64,000 nt of DNA from UBA737 sp045642125 (GCA_045642125.1 JAZUIE010000006.1:42261-106260), one strand, 5' to 3'. Numbered from the stretch's first letter, positions 24,687-34,261 are shown. A program made the numbers and translations. Notes: generated by a model not told the origin, from the sequence alone.

Positions 24687-25805
24687 TTATGCCGCATTAT
24701 TTGAATACAATTTTTCGAGTTGTATTCGTTTTATTTCCAAAGAAGAATGAACATAAATATCAAGTGTTGTTGAAACACTTGAATGCCCTAACAATTCCGA
24801 TAATGTTTTTATATCCACTCCGGATTCAACGCATCTTGTTGCAAAAGTGTGTCGCAGAGCATGGAAATTTATGTTAACAAGACCGCATTGTTTCAACATT
24901 TTTTTATATTTGTAATCAAAAGTCCTTGTACTCATAAAGCCGCTTGTGTTTGATACGACATAATCGGACAATGATAAGGATTTCATCTGTGTTAGTATCG
25001 GTAACAACGCAGACGAAATCGGGATATCTCTATTAGAAGATTCTGTTTTTGGCTTATCAATAATAAGCTTTGTTTTATTATTTTCAACTCTTATTCTGGA
25101 AATTGTGTGGCGTATATGAATTACTCTGTTCTTCAAATCTATATCATTCCAATTAAGAGCACATATCTCTCCTATTCTGAGTCCGGTGTGTAAAGCAATC
25201 AATGCTCCGAGTTTTATATTATCCATACTGTTTGAAATCAAACATTCAAACCGATCTTGTGCTTCCCGTGTTAATATTTGCAAATCTTTTTTACCTATAG
25301 AAGGTTTGTTTACAGAATAAACACAATTTTGACAATACCCCTCATTTATAGCAAATTTTAATGAAGAACTGATTATTATCGAAAGTGTTCGTACATATGA
25401 AGGAGAAAGACCTTTTGAATTATTAAGATTGCCGGATAATAGTTTATTATCAAGAAACTGATTAATTATTACCGAAGTTAATTGTGATATTTTTATTTTA
25501 CCCAGTTGCGGAATTATATGTCTTTCAATCATAAACATATATTTGTGTTCTGTTGAACCCTTATTCTTCACTTTGTTTGACAATAACCATAATCTCAATA
25601 TTTCTTCAAATGATTTCTCTTTTGAATTATGAGATGTTGTATTTTGGCTTGGTTTTGATTTGCAGTATAACAGTTTTTCTTTGCAATCGCTGTATGATTT
25701 ACCATATACCGAGCACAGTTTTTCGCCGGATAAAGTATTAACTTTATATCTTCCTTCCCACCTTCCATCTTTTCTTTTTCGGATATTTTCTCCACGCTTT
25801 GGCAT
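24687..25805 (-). CDS. Tyrosine recombinase/integrase, candidate invertase
   Basis: 372 residues from ATG 25805 with GGAAAGG upstream; the longer frame to 25922 is not needed. The N-terminus MPKRGENIRKRKDGRWEGRY is an arm-binding domain of the Tn916/phage type. A SAM-like core-binding domain (about 60-170) precedes the catalytic domain. The catalytic Arg lies in HTGLRIGEICALNW (near 207), HALRHTFATRC near 313, LGHSS near 338 and the nucleophile Tyr in LDIYVHS near 349. All key residues are present. It lies wholly between the 26-bp inverted repeats, its stop 65 bases from IR-L. It may move island 2, but the inverted sites argue for DNA inversion. Confidence 0.92.
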   Translation of the reverse strand: MPKRGENIRKRKDGRWEGRYKVNTLSGEKLCSVYGKSYSDCKEKLLYCKSKPSQNTTSHNSKEKSFEEILRLWLLSNKVKNKGSTEHKYMFMIERHIIPQLGKIKISQLTSVIINQFLDNKLLSGNLNNSKGLSPSYVRTLSIIISSSLKFAINEGYCQNCVYSVNKPSIGKKDLQILTREAQDRFECLISNSMDNIKLGALIALHTGLRIGEICALNWNDIDLKNRVIHIRHTISRIRVENNKTKLIIDKPKTESSNRDIPISSALLPILTQMKSLSLSDYVVSNTSGFMSTRTFDYKYKKMLKQCGLVNINFHALRHTFATRCVESGVDIKTLSELLGHSSVSTTLDIYVHSSLEIKRIQLEKLYSNNAA

Positions 25806-25929
25806 AATTATTTTCCTTTCCATATTTATTTGACCACTTTTCTGACCACTTACTATTATAAAAAACGGATAATAAATAGATAATTCAATGAAAAAACAGT
25901 CGAAAAAACAAAAAAATTGCATTTTTTTG

Positions 25930-25958
25930 TTGACAAATGGTTAGTCATATGGTAAATT
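25930..25958 (+). promoter_or_regulatory. Predicted promoter of the secretion locus, inside the invertible segment
   Basis: TTGACA (25930-25935), exactly 17 bases, TAAATT (25953-25958); a TATAAT at 25962 is too far from the -35 box but could serve alone. It lies 25 bases inside IR-R and points to the gene row from 26077. Confidence 0.65.
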
Positions 25959-25982
25959 TATTATAATAATAGGTAGAGACTG

Positions 25983-26008
25983 TGTGTTTAGAACACGAAG
26001 TTCTACGC
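25983..26008 (-). repeat. 26-bp inverted repeat, right copy (IR-R)
   Basis: Perfect reverse complement of 24597-24622, between the promoter at 25930 and the first gene at 26077. Confidence 0.95.
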
Positions 26009-26040
26009 AAAATGATATCTTCTTGTGAGTATTTTTATTA

Positions 26041-26054
26041 TTGTCAATTGACAA
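26041..26054. promoter_or_regulatory. Palindromic operator candidate TTGTCAATTGACAA
   Basis: Perfect 14-base palindrome in the leader between IR-R and the XRE gene. It would be transcribed from the promoter at 25930, so a protein bound here could block transcription. The downstream XRE protein is the natural candidate. Confidence 0.5.
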
Positions 26055-26076
26055 GAAATTATTAAGGAGAATAACA

Positions 26077-26412
26077 TTGGCAGATAAAAGAACAACATTG
26101 CAACAACAGGAAATGATAAATACTTTATCAAAAGCGTTGCCGTATTTGAGAAATAAATTTGGTGTTTCTCAGACGGTATTAGCGAATAAGGTTGGCATGA
26201 GCCGGCAAATGATATCGCTAATTGAACGCGGTGTTCAGCCTATGACATGGACACAGTTTTTAGCTATTATCTTTTTCTTTAAATCAAACAATGATTTTGA
26301 CAAAGGAAAAAAATCGATTGCAAAAAAACATCCGAATATCGTGCAACAGTTATTATTGCTTGAGTACGATATGAATGCTTATAACAAAGGGGCAAAGAAT
26401 AATGATAATTAA
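26077..26412 (+). CDS. XRE-family regulator heading the secretion locus
   Basis: 111 residues. TTG 26077 is chosen because AAGGAG stands 7 bases before it; the frame opens at 26041 without a site. The helix-turn-helix is KFGVSQTVLANKVGMSRQMISLIERGVQPMTWTQFLAII (about 28-66). The C-terminal 45 residues are helical and basic. It overlaps essC by 11 bases, so it is part of the same operon. It probably controls the locus through the palindrome at 26041. Confidence 0.82.
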   Translation: MADKRTTLQQQEMINTLSKALPYLRNKFGVSQTVLANKVGMSRQMISLIERGVQPMTWTQFLAIIFFFKSNNDFDKGKKSIAKKHPNIVQQLLLLEYDMNAYNKGAKNNDN

Positions 26413-29400
26413 TTTAATTAAAGCAAATCAAATGTTCAGCTTGACTCTTCCGCAAAAAATCAAAGGACAGTATTGGATTACGGATGTTGATGAAAACGCA
26501 AAACCCCGAAATTTGATAAGCATTGAAGCTTTGCAGAATGAATGGGTTGTGAAAAGCAACAAAAATGCTTTTGTTTTAGATTCAAGCAATCAAAGAATAG
26601 ATAACACTGTATTAAAACCGCTCAGTTTTTTTAATATAAAAATTAAAGATAGCGATGAGCGAGTAATACTATTTGCCGAGACGATAGATGAATCTCGCCA
26701 AACATTTAAGAAAGTGTTATTTAAAGAAGCATGTGCATTAAATATTGGAAGGACAAGGGACAATGATATTTTCTATGAAAATAAATTTGTTTCCGGTAAA
26801 CATGCAAAACTTTCTTATAACAATGGCTCGTGGTCGATTATTGACACGGACAGTACTAACGGTACTTATGTAAACGGATATAGAGTAAAATCCCAAAACT
26901 TATTTGCTGGCGATTTGATTTATATTATGGGTTTAAAAATCATTATAGGTCATAATTTTCTTGCTATAAACAATCCTGATAATTTAATAACTTTACAGTC
27001 AAACAAATTAATTGAATACAAACCACAGGAGATAGACAATAATGTGGAATTGTCAGATATACCTGAGAAAGATTATTTTTTCAGATCTCCAAGATTTCAT
27101 AGAGAAATTGAGCATTCAGAAATAACAATTGATCCCCCTCCGCAGATACAAAAAGGCGATACGGTTCCTATGGCACTTATGCTCGGTCCATCGTTAACTA
27201 TGGGATTGACTTCTATGAGCACAGGCATCATATCGGTTATGAATATTGTAAATAGCGGCGGACAAGTCAGTTCCGCTCTTCCTACTCTGCTAATGTCATT
27301 CAGTATGTTGCTTGGAACTGTTCTTTGGCCGATTCTTACTAAAAAATATGAAAAAAAGCAACGAATAAAAAATGAAAACAAGCGTCAAATTAAATATTTG
27401 GCATACTTAGACAGCATTAGAGATGAAATCAAAAGAAAATGTAAAGAACAAAGTGACATTCTTAACGAAAATTTAATTACCCCAGAAGAATGTTCAAACC
27501 GTATAGCTGAATCAAAGGTAGAGTTATGGGAAAGAAGCAAAGGACAGTCTGATTTCCTATCATTAAGATTGGGAATTGGAGAATTATCATTAGATGCCGA
27601 TGTAAAATTCCCCGAAAAAAAATTCTCAATGGAAAACGACTCGTTGCAAGATGCTATGCTGTCGCTCGGTTCCGAACCTAAGCTTTTGCATAACATACCT
27701 ATAAGCTTATCTTTAGTTGAGAATAAAACAGTGGGAATATATGGTGATTATTCTTACCGAAACAACTTACTTAAATCTCTTATATTGCAGACTGTTGCAC
27801 TTCATGGTTATGATGAAGTCAAATTGATGTTATTGGTAGATTATTCCGATATGCAGGAATGGGAATTTGTAAAATTCATCCCGCATTTTTGGAATAATGA
27901 AAAGACCGTACGGTATTTAGCCACAAATGCAGACGACATCAAAGAATTGTCTTCTTATATTGATAAAAATATTCTTGTGCGCAAAGATGATGACAAAACA
28001 AAGATTGAGGATTACTCGACATATTACATTATTATTTCTACAAGCAAAAAGTTAAGTGAAAAATGTGAAAGTTTGCAAAAATTATTAAAGTATAAGAATA
28101 ATTGTGGTTTCAGTATTGTAATGTCAGAGCCCAATCTTAAAGATTTGCCAAAAGAAACAAAATCTGTTGTTTTTGCTAACGGAGAACAATCTAAAATATT
28201 TGACCGTGATGATACTACAGGTCAAAGCTTATCGTTTGTTCAAGACAAAATGAACGAAGCAACACTTCTTAATCTTTCGGAAGATATTGCAAATATAGAA
28301 TTGGATTTGGGCGGCCAAAACTATGTTCTTCCAAATATGATTACATTTTTGGAAATGTTCAATGTAAGTAAGATTGAACACCTAAATCCGCTTACAAGAT
28401 GGAAAGAAAATAATCCGACCATTACATTGCAAACTCCTGTGGGCGTTGATGCATATGGCGAAACCTTCAATTTGGATTTGCACGAAAAATATCACGGTCC
28501 ACATGGTTTAGTTGCAGGTATGACCGGATCCGGTAAATCAGAATTTATTATCACCTACATACTTTCGCTTGCCGTAAATTATCACCCTGATGAAGTGGCT
28601 TTTATCCTTATTGACTATAAGGGCGGCGGATTGACAGGTGCCTTTGAAGATTCTGACAGAGGAATAAAACTTCCTCATCTTGCCGGAACTATCACAAACC
28701 TTGACGGTGCTGCTGTAAAGCGTTCTTTGATTTCAATTCAAAGCGAATTACGCAGAAGACAGGCAATATTTAACGAAGCACGTAAAATTTCAAATGAAGG
28801 TACAATGGATATTTACACCTATCAGCAGTTGTACCGTGACAAAATAGTAACCGAGCCGGTTCCTCATTTGTTTATTATTTCGGATGAGTTTGCAGAGCTT
28901 AAAACGCAGCAACCCGAATTTATGGAACAGCTTATCAGTACCGCCCGTATCGGACGAAGCTTGGGTGTTCACCTTATACTCGCAACACAGAAGCCGAGCG
29001 GTGTTGTTGATGACCAAATTTGGAGTAACAGTAAATTCAGAGTATGTCTTAAAGTTCAAGACAAGGCAGACAGTCAGGATATGATTACACGCCCGGATGC
29101 CGCCGAGCTCTCACAAACAGGTCGTTTTTATCTGCAAGTAGGATTTAACGAATTTTTCGCACTCGGTCAATCTGCTTGGTGCGGTGCTGAATATATACCT
29201 ACGGAAACTGTTGAAAAATCTGTAGATAACAGCATACAGATAGTTGATAATCTTGGCAGAGTAATGATGAATGTTAAACCTGCAAAGAAAAAAACATCCG
29301 GTACAAAAGTAAAGCAAGTAGTATCTATTGTGAAATACCTTTCGGATTTAGCAAAAGAAGAAAAAATATCAGTTCGCCCTCTTTGGCTTGATCCTATACC

Positions 29401-30979
29401 GGAAATAATTGTTGTTGATGAAGTTAAGAAAAAGTACGGCATTGAAAACAAGGGAACATATATTAATCCTGTAGTTGGTGAGTACGATGATCCGTTTAAC
29501 CAAAAGCAATGCGTTCTTACTGTTCCGTTTTCCGACGAAGGAAACTGTTTGATCTACGGTTCAACAGGTAACGGAAAAACAACATTCCTTACAACATTAA
29601 CATATTCATTGATTGAAAATCATTCGGCAGACGAAGTAAATATTTACATTATGGATTTTGGTTCTGAAACGCTTAAAATGTTTGAAAAAGCACCGCAGGT
29701 CGGTGGTGTGGTAACATCTGCGGATGAAGAAAAAACAATTAATTTATTAAAGATGCTTAATAAAGAAATTGATGTTCGTAAAAACTTATTTGCTGAGTAT
29801 GGCGGAGACTACACAAGTTATTGTCGCAACAGCGGAAAAATTGTTCCGAATATTATCGTCTTAATAAATAATTTCGCAGGTTTTTCAGAGCAATATGAGG
29901 AATTATTGGATGTATTCAATTTGATTTCACGTGATGGTGTGAAGTACGGTATATATTTTGCCGTAACAGCAAACAATGCAAATGCCGTGCGATATAGAAC
30001 TGCACAAAACTTTAAAATGATTTATACAATGCAGTTAAATGATGCATCTGATTATTCACTCATTGTTGGCAAAACAGATGGTTTGGTTCCTTCAAAATAT
30101 AAAGGACGCGGACTTGTTAAACTTGATAATGTTTATGAATTCCAAACAGCACGTTGTTGTGAGTCTGAAGACAATCAAGATTTTATTAGAACATATTGCA
30201 AAGAACTTGTGGTCAATGCGACATCTAAAGCCAGACGCATACCCGTCCTTCCTGAAAAAGTTGACTATGAATATATTAAGGATGACATAAACGGGTATAG
30301 TGACTTGCCTATCGGTGTTGCAAAAAAAGCACTGAATCTTGTTTCTTGCAATCTGGGCAATAAAGTTGTCTTTCCGATTGTTGCACAGGAATCATCATTT
30401 GCACTCAGTTTTGCAGATGAATTTATTAAAGTGCTTTCGGCGGTTGGCAAGGTTGGAATTTATGATTCCGAACAGGCAATTAGTTTCACAAAACAGAACG
30501 AATCTATTGAGAATATCACTGATGCAGAGCAGTTTGTAAAAACTGTATTTGCAGAAATGGTAGAAAGAAATAACACTTACAAAGACAGTAACATGAGTTT
30601 AGATTCACTTAATAAGTATGATGAAAAGATTTATGTTATTGTCGGACTTAAACTTTTCTATGACCGTTTAACAGATGACGGTAAAGAAAAATTTAAGGTT
30701 ATGATGGAAAAAGCTGAAACATATTACAAAATTCATTTTGTAATAGTTGAATCGCTTTCACAATTTAATGGATATTCATACGATCCGTGGTTTAAACGAA
30801 CTGTTCCGGGAACAGACGGTTTATGGATTGGTGACGGCGTCGCAGATCAGTATTTATTAAAAGTTGGCAAAATAACAAACACGCTTTATGAGGAAATAGG
30901 GAACGATTTTGGATATTTCTTTAATAAAGGCAAATTGACACTTATTAAACTGCTTTCTTCTGCAGATGAGGAGGATTAA
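26402..30979 (+). CDS. essC: EssC/YukB-type FtsK-SpoIIIE ATPase with FHA domain
   Basis: 1525 residues from ATG 26402 (AAAGGGGC before it). Order: an N-terminal FHA-like part and a clear FHA domain at about 113-160 (NIGRTRDNDIFYENKFVSGKHAKL, DTDSTNGTYVNG), two membrane segments at about 260-310, then FtsK/SpoIIIE units. ATPase 1 has Walker A AGMTGSGKSEFI near 705 and Walker B LFIISDEF. ATPase 2 has YGSTGNGKTTFL near 1050. The third unit (from about 1310) has no Walker A and looks degenerate. This is the motor of type VIIb (WXG100) secretion at the inner membrane, and its length fits. yukD and two WXG100 genes follow directly. The FHA domain could bind phospho-Thr made by the kinase at 36193. 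Confidence 0.93.
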   Translation: MIINLIKANQMFSLTLPQKIKGQYWITDVDENAKPRNLISIEALQNEWVVKSNKNAFVLDSSNQRIDNTVLKPLSFFNIKIKDSDERVILFAETIDESRQTFKKVLFKEACALNIGRTRDNDIFYENKFVSGKHAKLSYNNGSWSIIDTDSTNGTYVNGYRVKSQNLFAGDLIYIMGLKIIIGHNFLAINNPDNLITLQSNKLIEYKPQEIDNNVELSDIPEKDYFFRSPRFHREIEHSEITIDPPPQIQKGDTVPMALMLGPSLTMGLTSMSTGIISVMNIVNSGGQVSSALPTLLMSFSMLLGTVLWPILTKKYEKKQRIKNENKRQIKYLAYLDSIRDEIKRKCKEQSDILNENLITPEECSNRIAESKVELWERSKGQSDFLSLRLGIGELSLDADVKFPEKKFSMENDSLQDAMLSLGSEPKLLHNIPISLSLVENKTVGIYGDYSYRNNLLKSLILQTVALHGYDEVKLMLLVDYSDMQEWEFVKFIPHFWNNEKTVRYLATNADDIKELSSYIDKNILVRKDDDKTKIEDYSTYYIIISTSKKLSEKCESLQKLLKYKNNCGFSIVMSEPNLKDLPKETKSVVFANGEQSKIFDRDDTTGQSLSFVQDKMNEATLLNLSEDIANIELDLGGQNYVLPNMITFLEMFNVSKIEHLNPLTRWKENNPTITLQTPVGVDAYGETFNLDLHEKYHGPHGLVAGMTGSGKSEFIITYILSLAVNYHPDEVAFILIDYKGGGLTGAFEDSDRGIKLPHLAGTITNLDGAAVKRSLISIQSELRRRQAIFNEARKISNEGTMDIYTYQQLYRDKIVTEPVPHLFIISDEFAELKTQQPEFMEQLISTARIGRSLGVHLILATQKPSGVVDDQIWSNSKFRVCLKVQDKADSQDMITRPDAAELSQTGRFYLQVGFNEFFALGQSAWCGAEYIPTETVEKSVDNSIQIVDNLGRVMMNVKPAKKKTSGTKVKQVVSIVKYLSDLAKEEKISVRPLWLDPIPEIIVVDEVKKKYGIENKGTYINPVVGEYDDPFNQKQCVLTVPFSDEGNCLIYGSTGNGKTTFLTTLTYSLIENHSADEVNIYIMDFGSETLKMFEKAPQVGGVVTSADEEKTINLLKMLNKEIDVRKNLFAEYGGDYTSYCRNSGKIVPNIIVLINNFAGFSEQYEELLDVFNLISRDGVKYGIYFAVTANNANAVRYRTAQNFKMIYTMQLNDASDYSLIVGKTDGLVPSKYKGRGLVKLDNVYEFQTARCCESEDNQDFIRTYCKELVVNATSKARRIPVLPEKVDYEYIKDDINGYSDLPIGVAKKALNLVSCNLGNKVVFPIVAQESSFALSFADEFIKVLSAVGKVGIYDSEQAISFTKQNESIENITDAEQFVKTVFAEMVERNNTYKDSNMSLDSLNKYDEKIYVIVGLKLFYDRLTDDGKEKFKVMMEKAETYYKIHFVIVESLSQFNGYSYDPWFKRTVPGTDGLWIGDGVADQYLLKVGKITNTLYEEIGNDFGYFFNKGKLTLIKLLSSADEED

Positions 30980-30982
30980 GTT

Positions 30983-31234
30983 ATGGACAAATTTCTTGTT
31001 GAAGTATACACACCGGTACTTAATCGTTCGTTTGATGTTTTTATTCCGATTCAATCGCCTATGTCCAACGTTTTGGAATTACTGAAAAAAGCAGTTGAGG
31101 AAATGTCCGGAGGTTTGTTTATTGCAAATGAAAACACAGCAATATGCCATCATGAAGATGGAAAAATAATCAATATTAACATGACTGTTTTAGAACTTGG
31201 AATTCACAACGGTTCAAAACTCATGCTGATATAA
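30983..31234 (+). CDS. esaB: EsaB/YukD-like ubiquitin-fold protein
   Basis: 83 residues starting 3 bases after essC, with GAGGAGG at the junction. The pattern KFLVEVYTPVLNRSFDVFIPIQSPMSNVLELLKKAVEEM...NMTVLELGIHNGSKLMLI is the beta-grasp YukD fold with the C-terminal hydrophobic strand. In Bacillus and Staphylococcus this small cytosolic protein is required for, or regulates, type VIIb secretion. Its place between essC and WXG100 genes supports the call. Confidence 0.88.
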   Translation: MDKFLVEVYTPVLNRSFDVFIPIQSPMSNVLELLKKAVEEMSGGLFIANENTAICHHEDGKIININMTVLELGIHNGSKLMLI

Positions 31235-31254
31235 AAAATTAGGAGGAAAAAAAT

Positions 31255-31563
31255 ATGGCAAAGGAAATCGTTTTAGAGGTAACCCCGCAAGAACTTAAAA
31301 GTGCGGCAGATGTTATCGAGAACCATGCTGGCAACTATCAAAAGGTTTACGAACGTTTGTATGAGGTTGCAGGAGCAATGAAAGCAGATTGGGATGGTGT
31401 TGATAATCAGGCGTATATAAAACGCATTGAAGGATTCCGAGAAGACTTTCAGGGAATGCATGATCTTATGATCAAGTATAAAAACTTCCTTATCGAAACA
31501 GCCAATAATTATCAGAAAACACAAGATAATGTTAAAGGCCAAGCCGAAACATTAATTAATTAA
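31255..31563 (+). CDS. WXG100 protein (EsxA-like), first
   Basis: 102 residues; AGGAGG before the ATG. Two helices joined by the turn MKADWDGVDNQAY (WDG at about 43-45), the WXG hallmark. No signal peptide. The C-terminal end lacks a clear YxxxD/E; NNYQKTQDN (with Y-Q-K-T-Q-D) is near it. Expected to be secreted through the EssC machine as a dimer. Confidence 0.9.
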   Translation: MAKEIVLEVTPQELKSAADVIENHAGNYQKVYERLYEVAGAMKADWDGVDNQAYIKRIEGFREDFQGMHDLMIKYKNFLIETANNYQKTQDNVKGQAETLIN

Positions 31564-31576
31564 GGAGGAAATAATA

Positions 31577-31873
31577 ATGGCAACTATTAAAATTAGTACT
31601 CATCGTCTTAGAAGCACAGCTGATGAGTTCAGAAAGATGAACAAAACTCTTGATGACGATTTGAGAAGAATCAACGACACTATGCAGGGTCTTGCACCTA
31701 AATGGAAGAGTGATACATCAGATACCATTCGTAAAAAGATGGCAGGTATGGAAGAAACATTCAATCATTTTCGTGATGTTGTAGAACAATATGCGAAGTT
31801 CTTGGAAGCGGCTGCTGAAAGTTATGAATCAACTGAAAGCGCTGCAAATGCAAATGCATCAGAATTTAAGTAA
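31577..31873 (+). CDS. WXG100 protein (EsxA-like), second
   Basis: 98 residues; AAGGAGG before the ATG and only 13 bases from the first WXG100 gene. The turn is LAPKWKSDTSDT, a W-x-S variant. The C-terminus AESYESTESA carries the YxxxE export motif of WXG100 partners. The pair may act as a heterodimer. Confidence 0.88.
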   Translation: MATIKISTHRLRSTADEFRKMNKTLDDDLRRINDTMQGLAPKWKSDTSDTIRKKMAGMEETFNHFRDVVEQYAKFLEAAAESYESTESAANANASEFK

Positions 31874-31881
31874 TTGTTATT

Positions 31882-31916
31882 AGCCCTCAGGTTAATAACT
31901 TGAGGGCTGAATTTTA
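31882..31916 (+). terminator. Partial terminator after the WXG100 pair
   Basis: AGCCCTCAGGTT / AACTTGAGGGCT, a 12-bp stem with one G-U pair, then GAATTTTATT. The tail is weak, so some read-through into the next genes is likely. It would give WXG100 mRNA in excess. Confidence 0.65.
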
Positions 31917-31932
31917 TTATGTGGGGTGTACT

Positions 31933-34242
31933 ATGAATCACTTTAAAAGAATACTATCTTGTTTATTAATATTACTAATCATAGCATCAATAACAGCATG
32001 TTCTGGAGATGTAAGTAAAAGTGATACTTATTTATCAAAAGGTGCTTTTTATGATATGTTTATCAGTGAGAATGATATTGATGTCGAGAGTTATGATGTT
32101 CAAGTCAAAGAAGATGAAATTTCTTTTGAAAATGAGGAAAAACTGTTTCTTGATTTAGAATTAATAGATAACGATCAAAAAGGCGGCTATGATAGTGCTG
32201 TGACAAAAGAATTAGTTGCTCAAATTTGTGTTAGATATGTTTCTTTTAGAAAGACTTGTAACCCTAAAATCAAAGATATTGATAAATGCCACGACAAACA
32301 AGCAATAAGAGATGGCGTGGGTATGAAATTCTTTGAATTAGAAAATGGATATTTTGAAGCAAAAAAGTCTATGACATCTGAAGAATGTTTGGATGCCATC
32401 AATAAAATGAAAGATTATGAGCGAAATGTTGAATTTGAAGATTCCAACTTGGATGTTAAATTTAAAGATGATGTCGAATCGTTCGACGGAGTAACAGTAA
32501 ATGATGTTCAGGTTGTTTATAATGAAAGTGGAACTGTTGAAAATTTAAGTTGCAATAATAATGACACTAATTTGATAATGTTGTCTAATCACCAAAAAAA
32601 TAATAACATAATTAATTTGTCCACATCATATTTGCAATTTAAAGAATTTAAAATTACTATTCCAACATTTGAATACGAAAGAGATAAAAGTAAATATGTA
32701 CCTGGTAAAAAGTTTTCATATAATCCATATAATATAGGAATAAACAGTAGCATTCAAAGAAGAGAATTTATGGCAGGTATAATCAAAAGTGTTGATGTTC
32801 AGGGGAAAGATACATTTATTATATTGGAACAGGCAGACATTGAAGATGTAATTGATTTAAATGACAAGGATTTAAACGAGAATAAGACTTTTTCTGTAAA
32901 TCCTAAAGATAAGCCTCAAAAAGAATCTGGAGATTTTAAGGAAGGATTATCGTTTGATACAACTGAAACGGGAGTAGTTGCAACATATAATCATACTTTT
33001 AAGTGGTCGGATGATGCATATTCAGGAAAATCCAAATGGAGAAATCAAGCGGCGTCACCTACATTAAGTTTAACAGCTAAAATAGACAATTTTAAGGTAA
33101 CAACGACAAAAATTGGAAAGTTATTAAGCAAAAAAAAAGATGGAGAAATTAAATTATCATTTGATTCAAGTGTTGATTTTTATATAGATGCAGGTGGATT
33201 AAGATACAGCCAAGCAGATATTGGAAACACAAAAAGCTTTTGGACAGGTCTTAAAAAATCTAGGTGGACTGGTGCTGATGCTGGTGGCTCTGAGGAAATT
33301 AAAATAGGCTCTGCAACCTTTCCGTTGGGTAGTACGGGATTTGATATAAATGTTGATTTTTACCTTTATATTCATCTTGATGGTTCTTTAGAGGTGACTG
33401 TAAAAAACACCAATGTCTTTATTATTTCTGGAAAAACCGGTATAAAAAACGAAAGTGAAAAGCCAACAAAAACTGCCGAAATAAATGCAAACTTAGCGGT
33501 TGGAGTTCACTCAATCCCTACTGTGAGATTTTGGGGTTATATTTTGGCAGATACAGATACAAAACTTGAATTAGATTTAGATGCACAAGCAGGTATATAC
33601 ACTAACGATGAGGAAGAGGAAGAATTGACGTCAAATGTATATGCTACTGAATCTGAATTAAGTGAGCAAAAGGATATAAAATACTGTATTTCTACAACTT
33701 GGAGTATAAAATTATCTGGGCAATTCCTAACAGAAAAAAGTTTGTTAGGTGAAGTAATTAATGCTTTGAAAATTAAAATTCCTCCTTTGGAAAAGACTTG
33801 GACTTTAAGTAGTTCTCATTTTGAAGATGGTCATTTGATGACATCATGTTCAAGAGGAAACAAGGCGGCCGTTAAGTTAAATAATAACGGTAAGATTAGT
33901 CTTGAAACGGAGAAGGTTATTTTAAATATAAACGATACGGCGGTTGATAAGATAATATCCATGCCTATGACTGATAAGAAACTTGCTACTATTGACAAGG
34001 GCGTAGAATGTGTTGTTTCATCAAAAGGAATTGTTAAAGCGACATATGATTCAAAAACTAAATCATTAAAAATAAATGCTTTAAAAGACGGTTCTACCGA
34101 AATTACTCTTAAAGTAAAAAAGAGCAAGAATTCTAAAAAATATTATAAAACAACCATTTCGGTCACGGTTAATGGAACTGCAACTGCTGAAGGCACTTCA
34201 AATAAACGTTACGATGCAATTTTAAATAAAAATGCAGCATAA
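31933..34242 (+). CDS. Large lipoprotein with C-terminal Ig-like domain
   Basis: 769 residues from ATG 31933 (GTGGGGTG before it). The signal ILLIIASITAC gives a lipobox with Cys near residue 24. The long extracellular part is acidic and beta-rich, with aromatic blocks (FKWSDDAYSGKSKWRN, KSFWTGLKKSRWTG). The last 130 residues resemble a Big-type Ig-like domain (KVILNINDTAVDKIISM...GSTEITLKV). No enzyme motif was found. Its place directly after the WXG100 genes suggests a surface component of the secretion machine or its substrate-binding partner; this is inference. The base composition is more AT-rich than in essC. Confidence 0.7.
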   Translation: MNHFKRILSCLLILLIIASITACSGDVSKSDTYLSKGAFYDMFISENDIDVESYDVQVKEDEISFENEEKLFLDLELIDNDQKGGYDSAVTKELVAQICVRYVSFRKTCNPKIKDIDKCHDKQAIRDGVGMKFFELENGYFEAKKSMTSEECLDAINKMKDYERNVEFEDSNLDVKFKDDVESFDGVTVNDVQVVYNESGTVENLSCNNNDTNLIMLSNHQKNNNIINLSTSYLQFKEFKITIPTFEYERDKSKYVPGKKFSYNPYNIGINSSIQRREFMAGIIKSVDVQGKDTFIILEQADIEDVIDLNDKDLNENKTFSVNPKDKPQKESGDFKEGLSFDTTETGVVATYNHTFKWSDDAYSGKSKWRNQAASPTLSLTAKIDNFKVTTTKIGKLLSKKKDGEIKLSFDSSVDFYIDAGGLRYSQADIGNTKSFWTGLKKSRWTGADAGGSEEIKIGSATFPLGSTGFDINVDFYLYIHLDGSLEVTVKNTNVFIISGKTGIKNESEKPTKTAEINANLAVGVHSIPTVRFWGYILADTDTKLELDLDAQAGIYTNDEEEEELTSNVYATESELSEQKDIKYCISTTWSIKLSGQFLTEKSLLGEVINALKIKIPPLEKTWTLSSSHFEDGHLMTSCSRGNKAAVKLNNNGKISLETEKVILNINDTAVDKIISMPMTDKKLATIDKGVECVVSSKGIVKATYDSKTKSLKINALKDGSTEITLKVKKSKNSKKYYKTTISVTVNGTATAEGTSNKRYDAILNKNAA

Positions 34243-34261
34243 CGAATCAGGAGATATATAA

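Larger units (their letters stand above)
24597..26008. mobile_element. Putative invertible segment carrying its own recombinase
   Basis: 1412 bases bounded by perfect 26-bp inverted repeats, holding one tyrosine recombinase gene and an outward promoter. Repeats in inverse order predict inversion rather than excision. Four TGACCA boxes lie just inside: 24668 and 24680 at the 3' end of the recombinase, 25831 and 25843 at its 5' end. They are candidate arm sites for its N-terminal domain. Confidence 0.7.

Noticed and set aside
24597..26008. Insertion sequence ending in 26-bp inverted repeats
   Set aside because: The enclosed enzyme is a tyrosine recombinase, not a DDE transposase, no target duplication is seen next to the repeats, and the repeats have the form of crossover sites.
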